Source of the DNA: Bryobacterales bacterium
GTDB lineage: Bacteria > Acidobacteriota > Terriglobia > Bryobacterales > Bryobacteraceae
NCBI GenBank assembly: GCA_020854055.1
Contig: JADZGD010000096.1
Location: 1-43,317 of the forward strand
Reading direction: 5' to 3'
DNA: 43,317 nt
Part shown: piece after piece, positions 41,192 through 43,317 of the stretch
Layout: every line of letters begins with the position of its first letter
Position numbering within the stretch: position 1 is the stretch's first letter
The notes under the pieces: model-generated
What the model was told of the DNA's origin: nothing
What the model saw: the letters and a program-made list of their open reading frames with translations, nothing else
Database searches by the model: none
Program-made: the position numbers and the translations under genes

Positions 41192-43317
41192 CTATATCAA
41201 CAGAATCGCATAAGGCTCCATGCGGATTACCCGTCCGCCGGCGAGCGTCACCACCGCCCGGTCGTCGCTGAAGTTTAACAGCGCCAGTTTGCCGTTTTCG
41301 AGTACGCTCCAATAGACGTGGGCCGGCTTGTTGATGCGGAGAGCCGCGGCCACCGGCGCCCGCAGCGAAGGCATCTTTTGCAACTGCTCCGCCACGAACC
41401 TGGCGTAGGGTCCGCCGGGAACCGAATCGCCACCATAAACGATCATCTTCCCCTTCCCGGTGTCGCCCTGCTGCCAGCGCTGGAACACCGAGGCGTCACC
41501 CTCCACGCTGGTCAACCCGCCGCGCGGCTGAATACAGTAGATCACCGTTCCGCCCGCCCGCACCCAGGCGTCAATCTTCTCGAGCACGTTCCGTTCAACC
41601 ACGGTACCCCACAGGAACACCAGGACCTTATAGCGTTCCAAGGCTCCGTCGAGAATCATCTGTTCGCTGGCGTAGTCGTAATCGAGCCGTGAACGCAGCG
41701 CCCGGCCCTTCTGAAAATAGGCCGAGGCGAAGCGGAAGCGCAGCACGTCGTCGTCTAATTTCAAGCCCGTATCGGGATAGAACGCCGCTACGTCGATCAC
41801 CGGTTTGGCGCGCTGGTCGAGCAGCGATCCGTAGCGGCGCCACATGGTGATTGCCTGATCGTTATGAGTGAAGTTTGACCCGTAATAGAACAGGTGGACG
41901 GCTCCGGTGGTGAGCGCGTTGTACAAACGCGCCATGACGCCGCGGGCGCTGCCGAAGCCGCCCGGCTCATAACCGAGTTTGGCTCCGTAAAAGCGCGCCG
42001 CCGAAGAGGCCATCCGGGTGATGGTGAAGTTGTCCGGGAAGTTGTCGCTCTCGTTAGTGAGCCGGATGCCGCCACCAAGCCTGGCCATACTTCGTGCCTG
42101 GTAGCTGTAGTCGGTTCCCGCCTCGACAAACCCCCACCCGCCGGAGGATTGGTGAATGGACGCATCCGGTAACGCCTTGCGTGCCCAAACGCCCCACTTC
42201 TCGCACCATTCGCTCATCGCTCCCATGTACCAGTTGTCGAAGTCCAATCTCTGGCGGAAGGTCCGCGCCGTCGGCGGCAGGAACGGCTTCACCTCATCGA
42301 AGGAGTGGAACGAGCTTTCCCAGGCTTTGTTCAGGGCTCCAATGTTGCCGTAGGATCGCTCCATTGCCTGGCGGAAGTCGGCCTGCGCCCAGCGATCGCC
42401 GGCCCAATAGCCCTGGTGCGTGTGCGAGCGGCGGAATTTGTAGCCGGGACCACGCGCCGGGTACTGCGCCTCGCCATAGTCTCCACTCGGTCCGAGGCGG
42501 ATACCGAGCAGGGACTTCCGTCCGCCGTAACGCTGTCCGAAGCGGGCAATAAATTCCTGGGCGTAGACGGCTTGTCCGGGAAAGAAGATGGTTTGGGTGT
42601 CGTGGGTGATTCCGTGTTCCAGGCAGACGAAGCCGATGTTCCGGTTGGGATCGTCGTGGAGCCACGCCGGCAAAGCATAGCCCGACCCGGCCAGCAGCAT
42701 CGGGAACCACTGCATGCCGGCGCGCTCCACCTCGGCCAGGATGGCGTCGTAGTAGCTCCAGTCCCATTGGCCTTCTTTGTGTTCCACCCAACCCCAGCGG
42801 ACATAGGTTTCCACGCCGTTGAAGCCGAGCGCCTTCATCAGCGGCAGCGCGTTGCGGTGCGCGGCCGCCGCTTCGGACAGGTCTTCCAGCGAATCCGAGG
42901 CGAAGGTCGAAGTGGTGACGCGCTCGCCCGGCACGTGGAACTGCACGCGTGGCTGGACCTCAGGGAGCGGTTCCACGGGTGGGGCTTCGCTCTCCAATGT
43001 GATCGAACCGAGCAGGTCCAGTCCTTCCACCACGATACCGCCGGCGAGTTCCGCCGGCGTGTACTGAAAGACAGCGTGACGGATCTTGCCGCTATCCAGA
43101 CGTGCCACGCCACTCTGCATCCTTTGCGGTGGCGCCGGTTGAACGCAGATCAACGCCAGGCCGCGGTCATAATATTCCAGCACCAGCCAGGCCGGCCCCT
43201 CCACTTTACGGTCTATCCGGATTCGATACGCTGCCCGGCGATAGTAGTCGTTAGTTGGGGGAATGTGCGCGTAGATCCGGCCGGCGATGGTTTCCGGCGC
43301 CCAGTTGCCGGCATCCA
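41192..43317 (-). CDS. Glycosidase-like TIM-barrel protein (partial, runs off the window)
   Basis: The frame is open to the right edge; a GTG at 43204 is internal because 'AGRIYAHIPPTNDYYRRAAY' continues upstream. At least 707 residues are visible. An N-terminal beta-sandwich of ~130 residues precedes a TIM barrel with 'LGFNGVETYVRWGWVEHKEG', a probable acid residue in 'GPSGDYGEAQYP' and a strand 'IRLTNESDNFPDN'. The C-terminal part (~'VIDVAAFYPDTG' onward) looks like a GH42-type trimerisation/beta-sandwich region. It resembles beta-galactosidase or beta-amylase-like glycosidases, family not assigned. It is the first visible gene of the kinase/enolase operon. Confidence 0.65.
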   Translation of the reverse strand, partial: DAGNWAPETIAGRIYAHIPPTNDYYRRAAYRIRIDRKVEGPAWLVLEYYDRGLALICVQPAPPQRMQSGVARLDSGKIRHAVFQYTPAELAGGIVVEGLDLLGSITLESEAPPVEPLPEVQPRVQFHVPGERVTTSTFASDSLEDLSEAAAAHRNALPLMKALGFNGVETYVRWGWVEHKEGQWDWSYYDAILAEVERAGMQWFPMLLAGSGYALPAWLHDDPNRNIGFVCLEHGITHDTQTIFFPGQAVYAQEFIARFGQRYGGRKSLLGIRLGPSGDYGEAQYPARGPGYKFRRSHTHQGYWAGDRWAQADFRQAMERSYGNIGALNKAWESSFHSFDEVKPFLPPTARTFRQRLDFDNWYMGAMSEWCEKWGVWARKALPDASIHQSSGGWGFVEAGTDYSYQARSMARLGGGIRLTNESDNFPDNFTITRMASSAARFYGAKLGYEPGGFGSARGVMARLYNALTTGAVHLFYYGSNFTHNDQAITMWRRYGSLLDQRAKPVIDVAAFYPDTGLKLDDDVLRFRFASAYFQKGRALRSRLDYDYASEQMILDGALERYKVLVFLWGTVVERNVLEKIDAWVRAGGTVIYCIQPRGGLTSVEGDASVFQRWQQGDTGKGKMIVYGGDSVPGGPYARFVAEQLQKMPSLRAPVAAALRINKPAHVYWSVLENGKLALLNFSDDRAVVTLAGGRVIRMEPYAILLI

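Overview
The window (about 43.3 kb, GC-rich) looks like a chromosomal segment of an Acidobacteriota bacterium, most likely of the Solibacter/Bryobacter type. The clues are very large Oar-like TonB-dependent receptors with an N-terminal carboxypeptidase-regulatory-like domain, Tat-exported Gfo/Idh/MocA oxidoreductases, NHL and FG-GAP surface proteins, a PadR gene followed by a membrane-prefix-like gene, and many sugar-related enzymes. The lineage is inferred from gene content; no rRNA or marker phylogeny is available here.

Layout. 1-8.7 kb (+): the end of a TonB-dependent receptor, then a tightly packed five-gene operon with ATGA overlaps. It encodes two NHL beta-propeller lipoproteins, a Tat-type DUF4838 glycosidase-like protein, an FG-GAP/VCBS protein and a Tat-type Gfo/Idh oxidoreductase. 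8.7-13.4 kb (-): an MFS exporter and a 1146-aa PPi-type phosphoenolpyruvate carboxykinase. 13.4-14.8 kb (+): a structured non-coding element, a promoter, a 68-aa protein and a 315-aa protein of unknown function. 14.8-22.4 kb: a small YGW-rich lipoprotein, RmlD, a Nudix hydrolase, homoserine kinase, a cytosolic Gfo/Idh oxidoreductase, an L-fucose-isomerase-like protein and a membrane-bound spermidine-synthase-like protein. 22.4-29.3 kb: an MFS permease, a CHASE3 histidine kinase overlapping an ASKHA/[2Fe-2S] corrinoid-activator-like protein, an exported methyltransferase, threonine synthase and a lytic transglycosylase. 29.7-33.0 kb (+): a complete Oar-like TonB receptor, followed by tRNA-Lys(CTT).

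33.3-38.4 kb, directly after the tRNA, is a decayed island. It holds an integrase remnant, the C-terminal part of a CofE (F420 ligase) gene, an EamA transporter gene with one in-frame stop, a PadR regulator with a palindromic operator, a frameshifted gene joining a permease-prefix-like segment to a Clp-N segment, an IS66 remnant and a dead ISNCY-type insertion sequence with repeated ends.

38.5-43.3 kb: a receiver-domain protein faces a minus-strand operon of a glycosidase-like protein (running off the window), an APH-fold kinase and an enolase paralogue. The paralogue keeps the catalytic Lys/Glu pair but has lost one active-site His and changed one metal-ligand Glu to Asp. This operon is the best candidate for an undescribed pathway. 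Threonine synthesis (thrB, thrC) is present but split, and the PPi-type PEPCK points to pyrophosphate-linked C3/C4 metabolism.
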